A stretch of DNA of 64,000 nucleotides from Cacajao melanocephalus (GCA_963573385.1 CAUYLG010005299.1:1-64000), one strand, 5' to 3'; positions 28,816-42,281 are shown, numbered from the stretch's first letter. Made by a program: numbers and translations. Notes: generated by a model from the letters alone, not told the origin.

Positions 28816-30420
28816 ATATTGCTGATAATGGTGTTGGTATGGTTACTTTGATATGCTGATGTGTGCCCTGTGGAATAAAGCAAATGAGCATTATGCTTGT
28901 GTCATTGACAACTGGTATTAATAGCATGGAAAAAAACAGAAAAACAGATATCCACTAAGAACAATGAGTTTGACCTTAGAGTCCTGAAATAAACTGAATT
29001 GGAATATCAGTGTAAGGCCATTGATTTTTTTTAATAAAAAAATTATTTTTAGCATTATCCACTGAAATGGCCTAGAGATATTGATCAACCCAATAGCAGT
29101 GAGTAATCCTGGTGAGTAGATTATGGGTCTTTAAATATTCCACCAAAAGAACAGTGTCCTTGAAAAAAATAAAAGGGGCTTATTAGACATCTAAGGTCAA
29201 ATATTTACAAGATGAGCCTGAAAGTTATTTTCAACACCTAGTAGAATTATGTCAGAAGGACAGAGGAGCCAGCTTGAATAAGCTCCCAGCTGTCCAGAGA
29301 TGGGACCATTTAAGTATGAATAAGAACAACAAATGTCATGGATTGAAACACACAAAATATATTTAAGTCCATCGTTCAAAATGATACTTAAGTACATAAA
29401 TCACCTTTGGAGAATACTAAAGCTTTTACTTATGATTTTGAAAACTGATGAAGAGTAAAGCTCTTATTCTGCCTTTTCTAAAAAAATTCTAGATAGCAAA
29501 ATTATTTTGAAAGAAAGTATCTTTTCATAGTGTATTTGGCTAATAAATGAAAAACAAATTAACTAAGAACAGCACATTTAGCAATGTGTAAGGAATTGCT
29601 AATCTCACAAAATGATAGGTAGATATTATGCACCTCTGATGAAAGAACCCATTATCACTGATTAAGTAGTCTTCACACACCATCACCACTACCACCACCA
29701 CCAAAAATGAATTTGATCACATCTCAAGACACAGAAATATAGGGGCTGAGAAACATGTAAAACAAAGCAAAAACTACAGTCAGCAAAAACTCTGTAAGAC
29801 AAGTGACCCAACTTCCTTCTGCTCCTTTTTTCTCTCTTCCTCCTTCTCCTCCTCCTCCACTCATCCTCCTTCTTCCGCAACAATTTTGCAAGAGGGAAAA
29901 AAGAGATGGAAGAGGAAACTATATACTACAAGAGACAACATATCAATGATGTGTAGTGATTGAATCATAATTCAAATAAACTTAAATAAGGAAAAAACAT
30001 TTATAGCATAAATGAAATGTGAAATGTGAGCACTACCCAAATATTTGAGGAGATTAAGGAAATATAGTTAAAGAGATATATTGTGCCATGTTCTAAAAAT
30101 GTACAGATAGTAAGTGTACTGTGGTAAACGTATGTATTAACTCCATTGTGTCAGTCTCCCGAGACTGCAGTTAAGTGGTGGTAGGGTAAGGATGGGAGAG
30201 TGGAGGGCGATGGAGGTGGGAAAGAAAGGTTTGTTGTTTTCTTCAGCCAGTTAATAAATTATAAAGTGTATTTCAAATTTGGTTTTAATTCATCTTGAAG
30301 CATCTATATGAACAGCTTAGCAAATGAACTGGTGACCTGTTAAGGCATAAAGATCATTGAATAAGTTTCTCTCTGTCTCATTTTTCTCTACGAAAGAAAG
30401 CATGTTAAAAGTTCACAGTG
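28815..30420. other. Intergenic, no gene seen
   Basis: AT-rich. A small CTC/TCC-rich stretch at about 29815-29875 and a CCA-rich run near 29685-29703 are simple sequence. Nothing else is recognised. Confidence 0.5.
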
Positions 30421-30718
30421 GCCAGGCATGATGGCCCACGCCTGTACTCTTGGAACTTTGGGAGGCTGAGGCAGGCAGATTGCTTGAGCTCGGGAATTCT
30501 AGATCAGCCTGAGCAACATGGGAAAACCCCATTTCTATTAAAAAAAAATACAAAAATAAACTAGGTATGGTGGTGCACACCTGTAGTCCCAGTTACTTGG
30601 GGGATGAGGCAGGAGGATTCCTTGAGCCTGGGAGGTTAGGACTGCAGCGAGCCGAGTTCAAGCTACTGCACTCCAGCCTGGGTGACAGAGTGAGACCCTG
30701 TCTCAAAAAAAAAAAAAA
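30421..30718 (+). mobile_element. Alu, plus orientation
   Basis: Starts 'gccaggcatgatggcccacg', contains both arms with an internal A-rich linker (30541-30556), and ends in a poly-A tail. Moderately diverged, AluJ/S-like. Confidence 0.95.
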
Positions 30719-31600
30719 GTTTATAATGAATTCAAGCATCTCCACATACATTAGAATTGACAGAAGTCTCAATACCTTATGAAAAAGTTACATATACATC
30801 CATATGTCTGCATTTTAGAACTTTATGTTTGTTAAAATTTACTAGAACCTTTAGATTTTTCCCTTTTCTCCCCTACATTAACCATCCAGTATTGAGTTAG
30901 AAGAAAACCATAAGAATAAAAAAATAATAAATAAAGAAAAAAAGAATCTTTGAGACTAAATATTTTGATCTTTATGCATTTTCATTTTTCTTCTTGTGGT
31001 ATATATTTCCTTTACCATATTAAAATATCATGGAATCAGGCAATGCACCAGTATATTCCTCTAGCATTTGTTGAACAATTCTGCCTTCACTTAACGATTG
31101 TTAAAATTTTTTTCAGATTGTAACATCTCTGAAAAGTTAAGATATTAGAACCAGAAACACAGGTATGTAAAGTGCCTGAAACACAGTTAGTGCCCAGTGA
31201 GTAGAGTTACAATGATGTCAAAACATTATTAATATGGGTATACCTTTGACTTTCCCCCTTTTCCTACTCATCAAAGAAAATCTGCATTGACAAGCCCAAT
31301 TCCCCACCACCACTCACCTCTTAGGGGGTAAATATAATTTTTTGCTAAATTTAAGCCTAAACCAATCTATTAAATAATGTGAAGAGAAAGAGCAAGGAAG
31401 ACTGGGGGCTTCTGGGGGCAGGGTGTTGGACCTGAAGATGAGAGAAGTAGAAGAGGAAAGGAGATTTTAATAAGAGTGGATGTTGAGTATGTATTTGAAC
31501 CCCCTTGACCGTCCTTTGAGAGGCACTTATAAAAGATGGAATTCTTTTTAATTATGTTTCAAGAGTCAAACTACCCTTCTTGATTGTAGCAGTGTTATGG
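30719..31600. other. Intergenic, nothing recognised
   Basis: No gene or nameable repeat. A-rich simple sequence occurs near 30910-30945. Confidence 0.5.
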
Positions 31601-32290
31601 GACTGAACCCTGAGAATGTCTGGATTTGCAAGACTTACATTATTGACATGAAAGTTGTGTAGAAAAAGATTAACGTTGCTCAAAGAGAGGTTTGGCCTTG
31701 CCCTAGACTCCTGGGAGGTCACTTCTAAGGCCTTGGAATGTCCTACTTGCTAAGTGTGTCTTTCTTTACCTGGGGGCTTTGGACCATGGCAGATATTTTA
31801 TGCTAACAATATGATTTATGATGGGGACTTTGGACCACACAGTATCAGCTCTACCTCTGGAGAGACTGGAGACTAAGGTCAGACATGTGAGTGGTCAACC
31901 ATGTATACAAGACAAAATTCCAGTGAAAACTCTGGACACCAAGGCTTGGATGAGCTTCCCTGGTTGCCCCTACTCAGAGCATATTGTCACACATCATTGC
32001 TGGGAGAAACAGGTACTGTCCACACAACCCCACTGAGAGAGAACTGAAGCTCAACACTTAGCGTCTCCTGAACACTGCCCTGTGCTCCTCTTCCCTTGGC
32101 TTATGTTAATCTGTATCCTTTGCTTGTAACAACTGTGAATATGACAGCTTTTGTGAGGTTTCTTGGGGGACCTCTCAAACTGATAGTTATGTCAGAACTG
32201 AAGGTGGTCTTAGAGACCCTGGAACTCTGAAGTTGATGTCAGAAATGAGGGTGGTCTCAGGGACCCACAAACTTTGCAGAAGTGCACTGT
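31600..32290 (+). mobile_element. LTR-like retroelement fragment
   Basis: The right end has two similar units, 'ggtggtcttagagaccctgg' (about 32204) and 'ggtggtctcagggaccc' (about 32250), after 'tctgtatcctttgcttgtaa'. This layout is typical of the 3' half of old mammalian LTRs. Its 31685-31780 part resembles 33015-33115. Family not assigned; no internal viral gene is visible. Confidence 0.45.
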
Positions 32291-33014
32291 GAATATATTT
32301 CTACACACAAACGTAAGATAAAAGTATTTATGGAAAAGCCTAAAAGCAAAAAGGGGAACCACATTTAGAGGAGAACAAGTCTAGAATTGTAAACCAACAA
32401 GCTATACATCCAGAGAAAATACTAGAATACATAGTCAAAATAGCAAAATATGGAACATAACATAACTTTTAAAGGAGGATTTAAATCCTGATTTAATGTA
32501 TTCTTTACTGCAGTGACAAGTATGGTAAATTGAAGGTATGTATATAATGGTTAGACAGCACATCAGCTTTAGTAAAATTTTTATTTAGTTCCCAGGTTTG
32601 ATACTTTAAATCATCTCATGTTAAACAGGCTCCAAGAAGACTATAAATTTAACTAATTCGGTAGTGACATATGCAGAGTACAAGAAGTAACTCACAAAGG
32701 AAGAAATCTATACAAATGCATGCTAGGACAGAACTTACTTTGCAAATGTAAGACATAAAATCGATCCAGACAAATAAAAACCACAAGTTAAGTAGGAGTT
32801 AGCAGTGTGTCACTGTAATTCTAAAAGTTAATAAAATACTGCATTATCCAAATAAGAGAATGACATATAAGCCTTACTCTGTCACTGTATTCTATTCTAG
32901 TGGGGTAATTTTTAGATTATCATATTCATTTTAAAGCCCCGTATATAGTGAAAGAAACTTAAGCATGCTGGATTCCAATCTTAGCTTTGCCACTAACAAA
33001 CTGGCTATCTCATG

Positions 33015-33120
33015 GAAGCGATCAGAGGTTGGCCTTGCCCGAGACCCCTGGAAGATAACTTCTAAACCCTTAGCTAGGTGTGGCTGTTTACCTGGGAGAG
33101 TCAGGTCCCCAACTCTGTTC
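33015..33120 (+). mobile_element. Second fragment related to the LTR-like element
   Basis: 'ttggccttgcccgagacccc' through 'tttacctgggagagtca' parallels 'ttggccttgccctagactcc' through 'tttacctgggggctt' at 31691-31777. The two fragments lie about 1.3 kb apart in the same orientation. Confidence 0.45.
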
Positions 33121-33576
33121 ATCTACAGATCCTTTAAATTAAGGACATCAGGCCAGAATCATACTAAAATCACCACCCGGATCTTAAATTCTTTGTTCAA
33201 CAGGAAAAAAACATTATTAAAAATCGTTGGGGGGATCAAATCACAGTATCTTTGTATGCAAAGAGATGTTTCCCAGGAGGCTGTGGGCCACCACCTGCTG
33301 ATGAGCTATCACAGGGGCCAGGTCAGAGGCCCTGGCTCACAGGAACCTATAGCTGAGACGACTACCAGTTCCCACGGCCTTTCTTTAGTTATAAAACCCT
33401 CATGTTAGCAGGCATGTGGCTAGAAACTACATTTCACAACCTTCCTTGGAGTTAGGTGTGAAATGGGATATAAGTGGCCAAATGGATATGAGTGAGAGGA
33501 ATAGCGTAGCTTCTTCATCACATCCATTCTTTTTCTCTTCTTTTTAAGGCAGTTATAGAGCTGGTGAGTGAAAGTT

Positions 33577-33869
33577 ATTTTTTCTTTTTTGAGACGGGGT
33601 CTCATTCTGTCACCCAGGCTGCAGTGCAGTGGTGGGATCTTGTCCTGCAACCTCTGACTCCTGAGTTCAAGTGATGCTCCCACCTCGGCCTGCCAAGTAG
33701 CTGGGATTACAGGCATGCACCACCACACCTGGCTAATTTTTGTATATTTTGTAGAGATGAGGTTTTGCTCTGTTGTCCAGGCTGGTCTTCAACTCCTGGC
33801 CTCAAGAAGTCTGCCCGCCTTAGCCTCCCAAAGTGCTGGGATTACAGGCTTGAGCCACCGCACCCAGCC
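33577..33869 (-). mobile_element. Alu, minus orientation
   Basis: Begins with a T-rich run and gagacggggtctcattctgtc, contains both arms, and ends 'gccaccgcacccagcc'. Moderately diverged. Confidence 0.95.
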
Positions 33870-34274
33870 TTCACCTTTCATCATGAGATACTAGCGGACA
33901 GCACTGCAACATGTGCTTGGGACACTTTCCTGGGTTTTCAAGTGAGAAATTTTTACAAATTTCTATCTTGTTTGAGCCATTGTATTTTAGAGGTTTTTGT
34001 TATAGTCACTTATCTCTGCCCTCATTTATATAGAGACTGGTACTAGGAATCAGGTGCTGTCAAACAGAAGCCTAAAACACATCCTAATAGTTAATTGTTT
34101 TTGTAATAGGAAGGAAGAAATAAATATTGAAAGCTAAAAGTTTGTTGACTCTTCTTATGCCATGGCAAAATATTTGGCAAAGTTCTCACTTGCCTTAGCT
34201 ATCTATGAAGCCCATGCTAGAAAAAGAGATTGGGAAAACCTAGAAGATGAGTATACTTTGGCTGTTTCTTACTG

Positions 34275-34640
34275 AATACTATGGCTCGAATGTTTGTATC
34301 CTTCCAAAATTCACAGGTCAAAAACCTATTCTCCGATGTGATGGTATTCGGAGGTGGGGCCTTTGGGAAGTAATTGGATCATGAAGGTGGGGCCCTCTTG
34401 AATGAAATGGTGCCCCATAAAAGAGGCCCCAGAGGGCTTGCTGTGTTTTTCTACCATGTGAGGGCACAGCAAGAAGATGCCATCTTTGAACCAGAAAGTA
34501 GGAGCACACCAGAAGCCAAATCTGCTGGGACCTTGATCTTAGACTTTGCTTTCAAAACTCTAAGAAATAATGTTTTGTTGTTGATAAGCTATCCAGTTTA
34601 TTGTATTTTTCTATCACAGCTAAAATGGACAAAGACACTG
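34275..34640 (+). mobile_element. MaLR-type LTR fragment
   Basis: Carries the familiar order 'ggaggtggggcctttggga', 'aattggatcatgaaggtgg', 'aaaagaggccccagaggg', 'ccatgtgagggcacagc', then 'ccttgatcttagactttgc' and a polyadenylation-like 3' part. This fits a solo LTR of the mammalian MaLR group. No coding sequence is present. Confidence 0.6.
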
Positions 34641-34789
34641 CATTTACCATGAGAGAGATGAAGTAAAGCAGAATTTAGTCAGTTTGCAGGCACAGATGCT
34701 CACATGTTGCAGTTCAGCCCTATCTGAGACCTGTAATCAAAATTGACATTCACAGAGCATTTCATTCAAATGTTATAGAATACATGTTA

Positions 34790-35470
34790 TTTTCATCAGC
34801 ACATGGAGCATTCTCCAGAATAGACTATATCTACATCTAAAACCATATTATTTCAATAGATTTTGAAAAGCGTTCCATAAAATTCAACATCCTTTTATGA
34901 AACTGGGTATAGAAGGGAAGATATCTCAAGATATCTCCTGTCAGCCCACAGCTAACATCATTCTGAATGGGAAAAAAATTAAAAGCCTTTTCTCTAAGAT
35001 CTAGAACAAGGCAAAGATGCTGATGTTTACCGCTTGCATTCAGCATAGTACTAGAAGTCCTGGCCAGAGCAATTGGGCAAGAAACAGAAATAAAGGGCAT
35101 CCAAACTGAAAAGGAAGAAGTCAAATTAGCCTTGTTCACAGATTACAAGATCTTATATTTTAAAAAATTCTGATGACTTAACCAAAAAGTGGGTAGAACT
35201 GACAAATGAATTCAGTAAAGTTGCAAGATGCAAAATCAACATACAAAAAAAATCAGTGACATTTATATACACCAACAGCAAACATATGAAAAAGAAATCA
35301 AGAAAATAATTCCAGTTACAATAATGACAAAGAATATAAAATACGTAGGAATTAACCTAAGAAGTGAAAGATCTGTTACAAGGAAAACTATAAAACATTG
35401 GTAAAAGAAATGGAAGAGGACACAAGTCTCTAGCTATGAGTTTCCATTAAATTTAAGGAGTTTCTATTAC
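34790..35470 (+). mobile_element. L1 fragment (ORF2 reverse-transcriptase region)
   Basis: Plus-strand sequence such as 'attttgaaaagcgttccata' and 'ttctgaatgggaaaaaaatt', followed by 'atagtactagaagtcctgg', encodes the ORF2 reverse-transcriptase region in broken frames. Truncated at both ends. Confidence 0.85.
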
Positions 35471-35734
35471 TAAAGGAAGAAAGCAGAATGAATATTGGGA
35501 ATAAAGAGCAATATCTATTTAAAAAAACTGTTTCTATAGTTGCTTGTTCAAGTACCCAAGTACACCTTTCTTCCTACACACAGAACACTCTTCAAGAAGG
35601 ACATCTCTGAATCCCATTCAATTACCCATTCAGCTAACAGGCTAGGAATTGGTCACTAACAGGTTGACCCTTAGTGTCCTCTGTCAGGTGCTGATATGAC
35701 TTCTTCCAGTCCAGAGACCTAGAGACTGAAATAT

Positions 35735-35803
35735 GACCTCAGGTGGTCCACCCACCTTGGCTTCCCAGTGTTAGGATTACAGGCATGAGCCACCACACCC
35801 AGC
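35735..35803 (-). mobile_element. Alu end fragment, minus orientation
   Basis: 'ggattacaggcatgagccac' and 'cacacccagcc' are the complement of an Alu 5' end. Only about 70 bases remain. Confidence 0.9.
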
Positions 35804-36730
35804 CAGAAGGGAAACTTACTAAGCAAGACAAAGATCCAGTAAATAAGGGTTGAAATGGTGCCCCAATTTGTCTTGTGATAAAGTCAACATGCAATTCCAA
35901 AGTACATACAAAATATTCAATAACTCTTATGCATCTAATAAAAGATATCATCTAAGAACCAGGTAAGTAGCAGGAATAGATTCTTAGAGTTATGTGATGT
36001 TTGAGTTGGTGGCAACATTCAAAAGTCAATATTCTCAACTCCATAGTTTAAACAGTAAGGAATGGGTCCAAGAGGGAATGTGGCTTGCTCAAGTTATACA
36101 CATATTTATAGGTGGCTCTGGGAACCATTGAGCACTATGGAATAGGTGGAAGTTTAACAGCAATTTATTTACCTTGTATCAAAATAACCAGCAAATTCAG
36201 TAGTACAAAAAAAAAATCAACATCTTTGTTAGTTTGCCATGATGTAGACCCAACAGTCACTTGTTTTGGTAGAGCTCTTTATCAGGCTGAATGTTCCAAA
36301 TGCTCACAATTTTCTATCACAGTAAACAAGACAGGGAATGCACAATAGTGAGAGCTGGACCATCTCATCACTCATATCTAATAAATTGAGTGATTGCAAT
36401 CAAACCATTAAGATATACATATTACTTCTTGAATAAAATCTTATTTCTTGGCCTTATTAAAAGAGAGAATATCATTTTATACTATATTATTTCTGAGATT
36501 ATTATATGTCTTTGACTTTTTTTTTTTTTGAAGGATATTGTCATGATGAAGGTATTCATTCTCTTTCAGAGACATCTTTTTATCGATGATAGAATTCAGG
36601 ACCTAGCATCCCTAGATTTAGGTAATTGTGCCCAGGAAAAGTGTGCCAATCATAACATAATAGCCTGCAAAAAATGAGATCTTGTAAGTTGTTTCAGGAG
36701 TCTGTCACTCCTATAGTGAGAATAAACCCA

Positions 36731-36785
36731 GACATAATGAAGTGATCTTGATGAATCAGACATAATGAAGGATCTTGATGAATCA
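36731..36785 (+). repeat. Two-copy tandem repeat (28 and 27 bp)
   Basis: 'gacataatgaag(t)gatcttgatgaatca' occurs twice head to tail; the copies differ by a single base indel. Near-identity points to a recent duplication. Confidence 0.95.
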
Positions 36786-37994
36786 GAAGCCCTTTTTTCT
36801 CCACTTCACGTCCATTCCATCTTTACAACAGCGTTTGGTTTGATTTGCTACGTTATTGTAGGAGACAGGAATCATTAAACAGCTATAGAAAAATGAGATG
36901 TGTGTTCCTTTTAGGTTTTTATGCTTTTAAAATGATATTCAGATGATTTTAATTACTACAAAAGCATTGAGATGTTAATATACTTTATGAAAGGGAGGGA
37001 TACTATTTCATCCATCCTTTTCTGCAGCCAATTTCAACTCTGAGAAAATTATTTCTTTTGATCACTCTGATAGCATGTAATAAAAGAACAATAAAACATG
37101 TGGCTCAATTACCACTGCTTCTCATCAAGCATGAATTAATGAATATAAAATCATTAATTGTTTTTCCTGGCTCCCTCTTCATAGGACAACAATTATACAT
37201 TGCTGTATTTTGATAAGCATTTCGTGTTTAACACTTTGTGAACCAGGCTGTAAGAGGAACAGATGCATGAAATTATTACACAGGAGAATAATTCTTTGAC
37301 TGTATTAACATTTGGAAAATACATGATAATCTTTTAATCTCCCTAGTTTCTAGCTGTTTTCCACAACTGCCTTAAAACTTCTCTAGAATTCCACCCCCAC
37401 TTCAATGTTCCACACATCTTTTTTTCTAGAAACAGTTTCTATCTGCACATAAAATAGTTTAGAAGTTCAATTTCTCACTGTTAATACTAGTTCCTCACAT
37501 GATTATTACATGTTCAATTTCTTCAGCAAAGTTCCGTAAAAATAAAATCTATAGCTTGAGCAGTTAAAAATAAGTTACACAGTGCAACAGAGAATATAAT
37601 AGACTGTGATCACTATAATTGACAAAATCAATGTTAGTGAATTATAGTTACAAACACTTCACATAAAGATTCTATGTAACTGAGAGTTCATTTTATTTTT
37701 ATAAGCCTTTTGTAAATATAGTGCTATGTAATATGAGTATATATAACATGCTAAAGAACATATCTTTTTAGTCCATAACCATTACTTCTAATAGATTATG
37801 TGTACACCCAGATTTTTGAAACGCATACAAAGAAAATTTAACAAATGATAACATGTAAGGTATACATGTCATATGATGTTATGTTACCCATAAATCTGTT
37901 TCTGTTTTTAAAACAGTTTTCAAACACTTTGTCTGTTATTAAACAATGACACTAAAGTTAAATTGTTGATATGTCTTATCTAGTTCAATAGGCT

Positions 37995-37996
<2 letters not shown>

Positions 37997-38027
<31 letters not shown>
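37997..38027 (+). repeat. CA dinucleotide microsatellite
   Basis: About 15 uninterrupted AC units; likely length-polymorphic. Confidence 0.98.
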
Positions 38028-38030
<3 letters not shown>

Positions 38031-38449
38031 TTCCAAAGAGCACAAACTAAAACCTGCTTTATAATCAGAGAATTTGGGAAGCAAAAGGGACCTTAGACAT
38101 GATTTTATCCAATCTCCCTTATGTTACAAATAATAGCACAGAGATCTGGAAAGTTTAGTGATTTTTAAGGTCTAAAAACTTTTTATGTTAACATCTTTCT
38201 GTCAAACTGTATGAGAAAATTGCTGCTAGTATTTGTTTTACAGATGAAGGAAACATATCCTGCTTCCTTGTCAGTTCTTCAGGATGTCAACAATGCCTAT
38301 GAATCTGAATTCTTAGAGAAATAAAGGGGAGGAAATGAGAAACTTGGCTTTAATGGAAACCACCACTCAGAGACAACATACGGAGCATCGATGGACCTGG
38401 CTGGAGTGATAATGCCCTCTGCCTATCAGAAGCAACATTCCTTTGACAT

Positions 38450-38690
38450 TGGTAACTGGAGCCATTTGAACTTTTTATTGCTAATGCTAGCCAGAGATCA
38501 GATGCCTCTTTTTATGTGTGTGATCTTATTGAAAACAATTAGATTACTTATACAATAGCAGAATTGTTAATTTTATACAAGAGTTGATTTTCAATGTGAA
38601 AGCTTTTCTAGATTACATATTATTAAGATAAAACTTGTAACTTTCAATTCCTTAATGAGCACTTTTCATCTTGATTTCCATGTGCCAGAG
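38450..38690 (-). other. SCEL: SCEL 3' UTR (extent uncertain)
   Basis: Sequence downstream of the SCEL stop codon on the minus strand. The first AATAAA read on that strand is at 38474-38479 (written tttatt on the plus strand), so a 3' end near 38450-38460 is possible. Another AATAAA lies at about 37692-37697, so a longer UTR cannot be excluded. Confidence 0.4.
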
Positions 38691-38707
38691 TTATGGAATC
38701 CACTTTG
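38691..38707 (-). CDS. SCEL: SCEL last coding exon (C-terminal AKWIP, stop)
   Basis: Only 17 coding bases: CA completes a split Ala codon, then Lys-Trp-Ile-Pro and TAA. The acceptor is a cag at 38708-38710; the sequence just upstream is an interrupted T/G stretch (complement of the aaacaacaacaac run). The phase fits the G left over from the previous exon at 40141. The C-terminus ...SKIMAKWIP agrees with my memory of sciellin. The exon continues as 3' UTR. Confidence 0.85.
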
Positions 38708-40140
38708 CTGGAAAAAAACAACAACAACAACAAAAAAAAACGGTTAGACAAGCAAATTCAGTACAAAAACAAGCTCCTCATTAAGATTCACAATTATTCA
38801 CCCACAGGGTAGTGGTGAATTAAAGATTCCACTTTTCCTTCCAGTTCTGAAATAATCACATGGCTTTTGGTCATACTGTGTATATGATGTACGAGATGCC
38901 TGGTGTGCTTATTTATCTGAGAGTCATCTCTTGACAACTTATATGTACTATAAAACATGCAATGCCTATGGAGTACATATAGGGAGGGAGACACAAAAAC
39001 TTCTGAGTCTTTTGGTAATCATACCCCCTAAGCCATATCATGAACTCCAGGGAGAATAAAAATTTTAGAGCTACCACCATGCACATCAAGACCCATGATA
39101 TAATATTAGATCATTATAAGATTGCTAAATCAGAAAGAAAATTGAATATGAGAACTCTCTGGGGAAAGCAGAAAATAGAAGGCAAATATGAGTATAATTA
39201 GGTTTGTTCTTGTAATTGATTCTGCAGCTTGATGGAACATGGGTTTCTGATATTTTTTCAGAGCATTTTCCAGATGTAGTCTGCCAGTTGCTCATTAATA
39301 ACACGCATTTTTCATTAAATTCCATACTTTGGATCTCCCATTGGAGTCCCAAGTGTTCCTCTTTCATTCATTATATCAACCAGACAGCAGGAAAAAAGTG
39401 CCTTTCACATAGTACTGTTGACCATCTTTTCAATATCATTTTGGTTATTTTATCTACTAACTATTGAATCTAAAAGTAAAATGTGAATAGCAGCTTTTAA
39501 AAACAAGTCAAGTTTCACAGGACTTAATTTTGCTAATTTACCATACAATGAGCAACATCTCTTAAATTAGCTTTGAAACCTTTCATACGTAGTTTATAGA
39601 AAATGTTTGTTAAAAACACAGGTCCTCAGTATCCTTTTCTCACATTACATATGCTAATTAGAGTGCCATTTATAGTAACGTTTATCTTAAATGGATAAAA
39701 AAACTTAAATGCTATATTTTTATGGAATTACACAGAATTTAAAGGTAATATTCAAAAGCATTTAATGCAATAACTAAATTAGATTAAAAATTATACAGTA
39801 TTGACGTGCAAGCATAAAGGTCATTTATAAATATGGACTTCAATTTAAACAATTATGTGAGTAGACAATATCTTTTATGTTTGGGAAAAAATGTAAAATT
39901 TTCTAAAATAAATTACCTTTTTGTTTAGTTGTATCTACATCTAATCTGATACCAGAAGACAATATAAAAGTTGACTGATTTCATACCATTAAACAAAATA
40001 CTACCATAGTATAAATATCTGCAGCTGAATTCTTAAATATAATTAATGTTTTACTTTATTAAAATACATCATTTTAAACAATATCAAATGCTCGTTAACA
40101 TTAACAAAAGTGATAAATGCTTACAGAGTGTAACACTTAC

Positions 40141-40243
40141 CCATAATTTTAGAGTAGCAAGGTTCACAGTGTATTGTCTGTCTATAAATCCAAATACTAT
40201 CACCTGCTTGTAGATTTTCCAAAGGCCGCTTGCATATTTCACA
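40141..40243 (-). CDS. SCEL: SCEL exon: second zinc finger of the LIM domain
   Basis: 103 bases, acceptor tttctttag and donor gtaagtg. It encodes 34 residues beginning CEICKRPLENLQAGDSIWIY and ending HCEPCYSKIM plus one base. CEIC and CEPC supply the four Cys ligands of the second LIM finger. The intron before it falls exactly in the two-residue linker between the fingers. LIM domains are protein-binding modules; in sciellin the domain is thought to mediate partner binding at the cell periphery. 103 is not a multiple of three, so skipping this exon alone would shift the frame, though only five residues follow it. Confidence 0.95.
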
Positions 40244-41384
40244 CTAAAGAAAATATATATATATAAAGTTTTTATTGTAAATGAAATCTTGATTTTTAGA
40301 GAAACAGACATAGAAAAGTCCTTTCAGTTCATTCAGGACTATCTTTCAGAGCAATGCTCATATGGAGCCTCAAGAGAAAACACGAGGCAATGAAGTGTGT
40401 ACTTGTCTATAATCCAAGTGCTGAACTTTTCAAATAAATTCTCACATCATCTCTCTGCCATCGAGGTACTTTTAAGGGATGTCTACCACTGGATTTTTCT
40501 ACTTCACTCACAGTGGAGTAGATATAAATGCCCCAAAATTGTTTATGCCAAGGACAAGATGACAAAATGTCTCAAACGAAAACACAAAGCTGCATTTATT
40601 GTTTGCTAACTTAAGGGAGAGCTAGTTATGCTGTCCAGGCACAATCTCAGGAGTGAAATAAACTGTTGATCTGACTGGGTTTGAGAAAAAGTTTATTTTA
40701 AGTATTACTGGTTAGAGGTAGGAAAGGCGGACCTCTGCTTTAGATCTGTCCACTGCTGACTGGCTGACTTCCAAGCATGAGGCTGTCACTGATTGGTCGG
40801 CTTTCAGAAGCAAATTCATTGAAGTAAACAGTTGTTGATTAATTAGACATGTCTAAACCAGTTAATGTGGCTCGCTATTGCTATGGCTATAGAACAATCA
40901 GTATTTTTCTAAGAGCATGAAGATATTTGTTTTTATTCTCAGTAATATTTTATTGAAATTATATTGAAAATAGAAATAAATGATCTAAAATATAATACAT
41001 GAAAATACTCTACCAAAAGCGATGATCAGGAGAATATTCTTATTTTACATTTTTCTGTGTAGCAATTTTAAATAAAAGGATACAGACTAAATTTTGTTTA
41101 ATTGAATATATTTCTTAACTAAAAGCAACTTCATGTTCTCATAACTAATTATACAACCTACAGATTATATTTTTATATAGAATTCTATATATTATGCTCT
41201 AAAATTGAAATGTTTTGCTCAAAATGAGTTACTATATTTCTGACTGCTATGTGTCACTGTTTGAAGGTAATTGTAATAGAAGCAATCAACTGACAAAGTA
41301 TTGCATTCTTTGAGTGGATTTGATAATTTGTATCAACTATAGAATATTACACTAGAAAGAACCCATATATTTGAGCCATTGTTT

Positions 41385-41560
41385 CTCCAACTGACTGCAC
41401 ATTAGATTAATCAAGGAGCTTTTTAAAAATACCAATGCCCAATAATCACCTCTAAGATTCATGATTTAACTGGGGCTGGTCTCGATCATTCTATCTTTTC
41501 TTCATCTCCCCAGATGATTGCGATGTGCAGTCAAGGTTGAGATCCACTAGTCTAGTCAAT
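41385..41560 (+). mobile_element. MER5-like hAT DNA transposon fragment
   Basis: 'gcacattagattaatcaagg', 'agctttttaaaaatac' and the closing 'gttgagatccactagtcta' follow the layout of MER5-type nonautonomous elements. Diverged. Confidence 0.6.
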
Positions 41561-41700
41561 ACCTCATTTTACAGTTAGGGAAACTGAGGCAAGGTAATTT
41601 AAGTGGTTGTCCAAAGTCACATGAACAGTTACAAGCAGAGGCAAAACTAGAACTCAGGTCTTCAGATTCCTGTTTAGTGCTTATGCAGTTACACCAAAAA
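41560..41700 (+). repeat. MIR element
   Basis: 'cattttacagttagggaaac' then 'tgaggcaaggtaatt' and 'caaagtcacatgaac' are the MIR core. Confidence 0.8.
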
Positions 41701-42281
41701 CAATGATGGTGATCTACTCAACGTTATGGTGAGAACGCAAAGAAACATCCTAAGAAAGCACAAACTATGAAGCTTTAGTCTACTAATGAAAGCTTTATTA
41801 TTATTTATTGAACCACAGTTAATTACAACTAATTATGCTCTCAAAGCAGACTGACTTTCACATATAGTTAAACCATTGGTCCTAATTTTGTGATGTAAGA
41901 AACTGCTAGCTTTCCTCTCAAAAATTTATTTTCTTGTTTTGATTTCATCACATATTTTCTGTAATGCATAATTTAGTAAAGTGTTGCAAAAATTTTTATA
42001 AAAAGACCAAGTGGGAGTTTTTTTCCACAGATTTAAATCTCTAGGGTAAGAGTGAACAAATGTGTCAGTAATCAACTCTTATCCTAAAGCCAAGATCGTA
42101 ATTACAAATCTTTGAGGTTTAGGCTGAAGAGCCCAGAAATATTTAAGTAGTGTATTATTAATGTGGCTGACAGTGCTTCTGAAAGCTTTTGCTTCATCTC
42201 ATGCATTTCATTAAACAATTATTTTTATTCCAGTCATTACTCAATTTTTTATTTAGTTAAGTGAAATAAACACATCCTTAC

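Larger units (their letters stand above)
35804..38450. other. Intergenic sequence downstream of SCEL
   Basis: AT-rich with no gene visible. It contains a 28/27-bp tandem duplication (36731-36785), a CA microsatellite (37997-38027) and a MIR-like scrap near 38100-38165. Confidence 0.5.
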
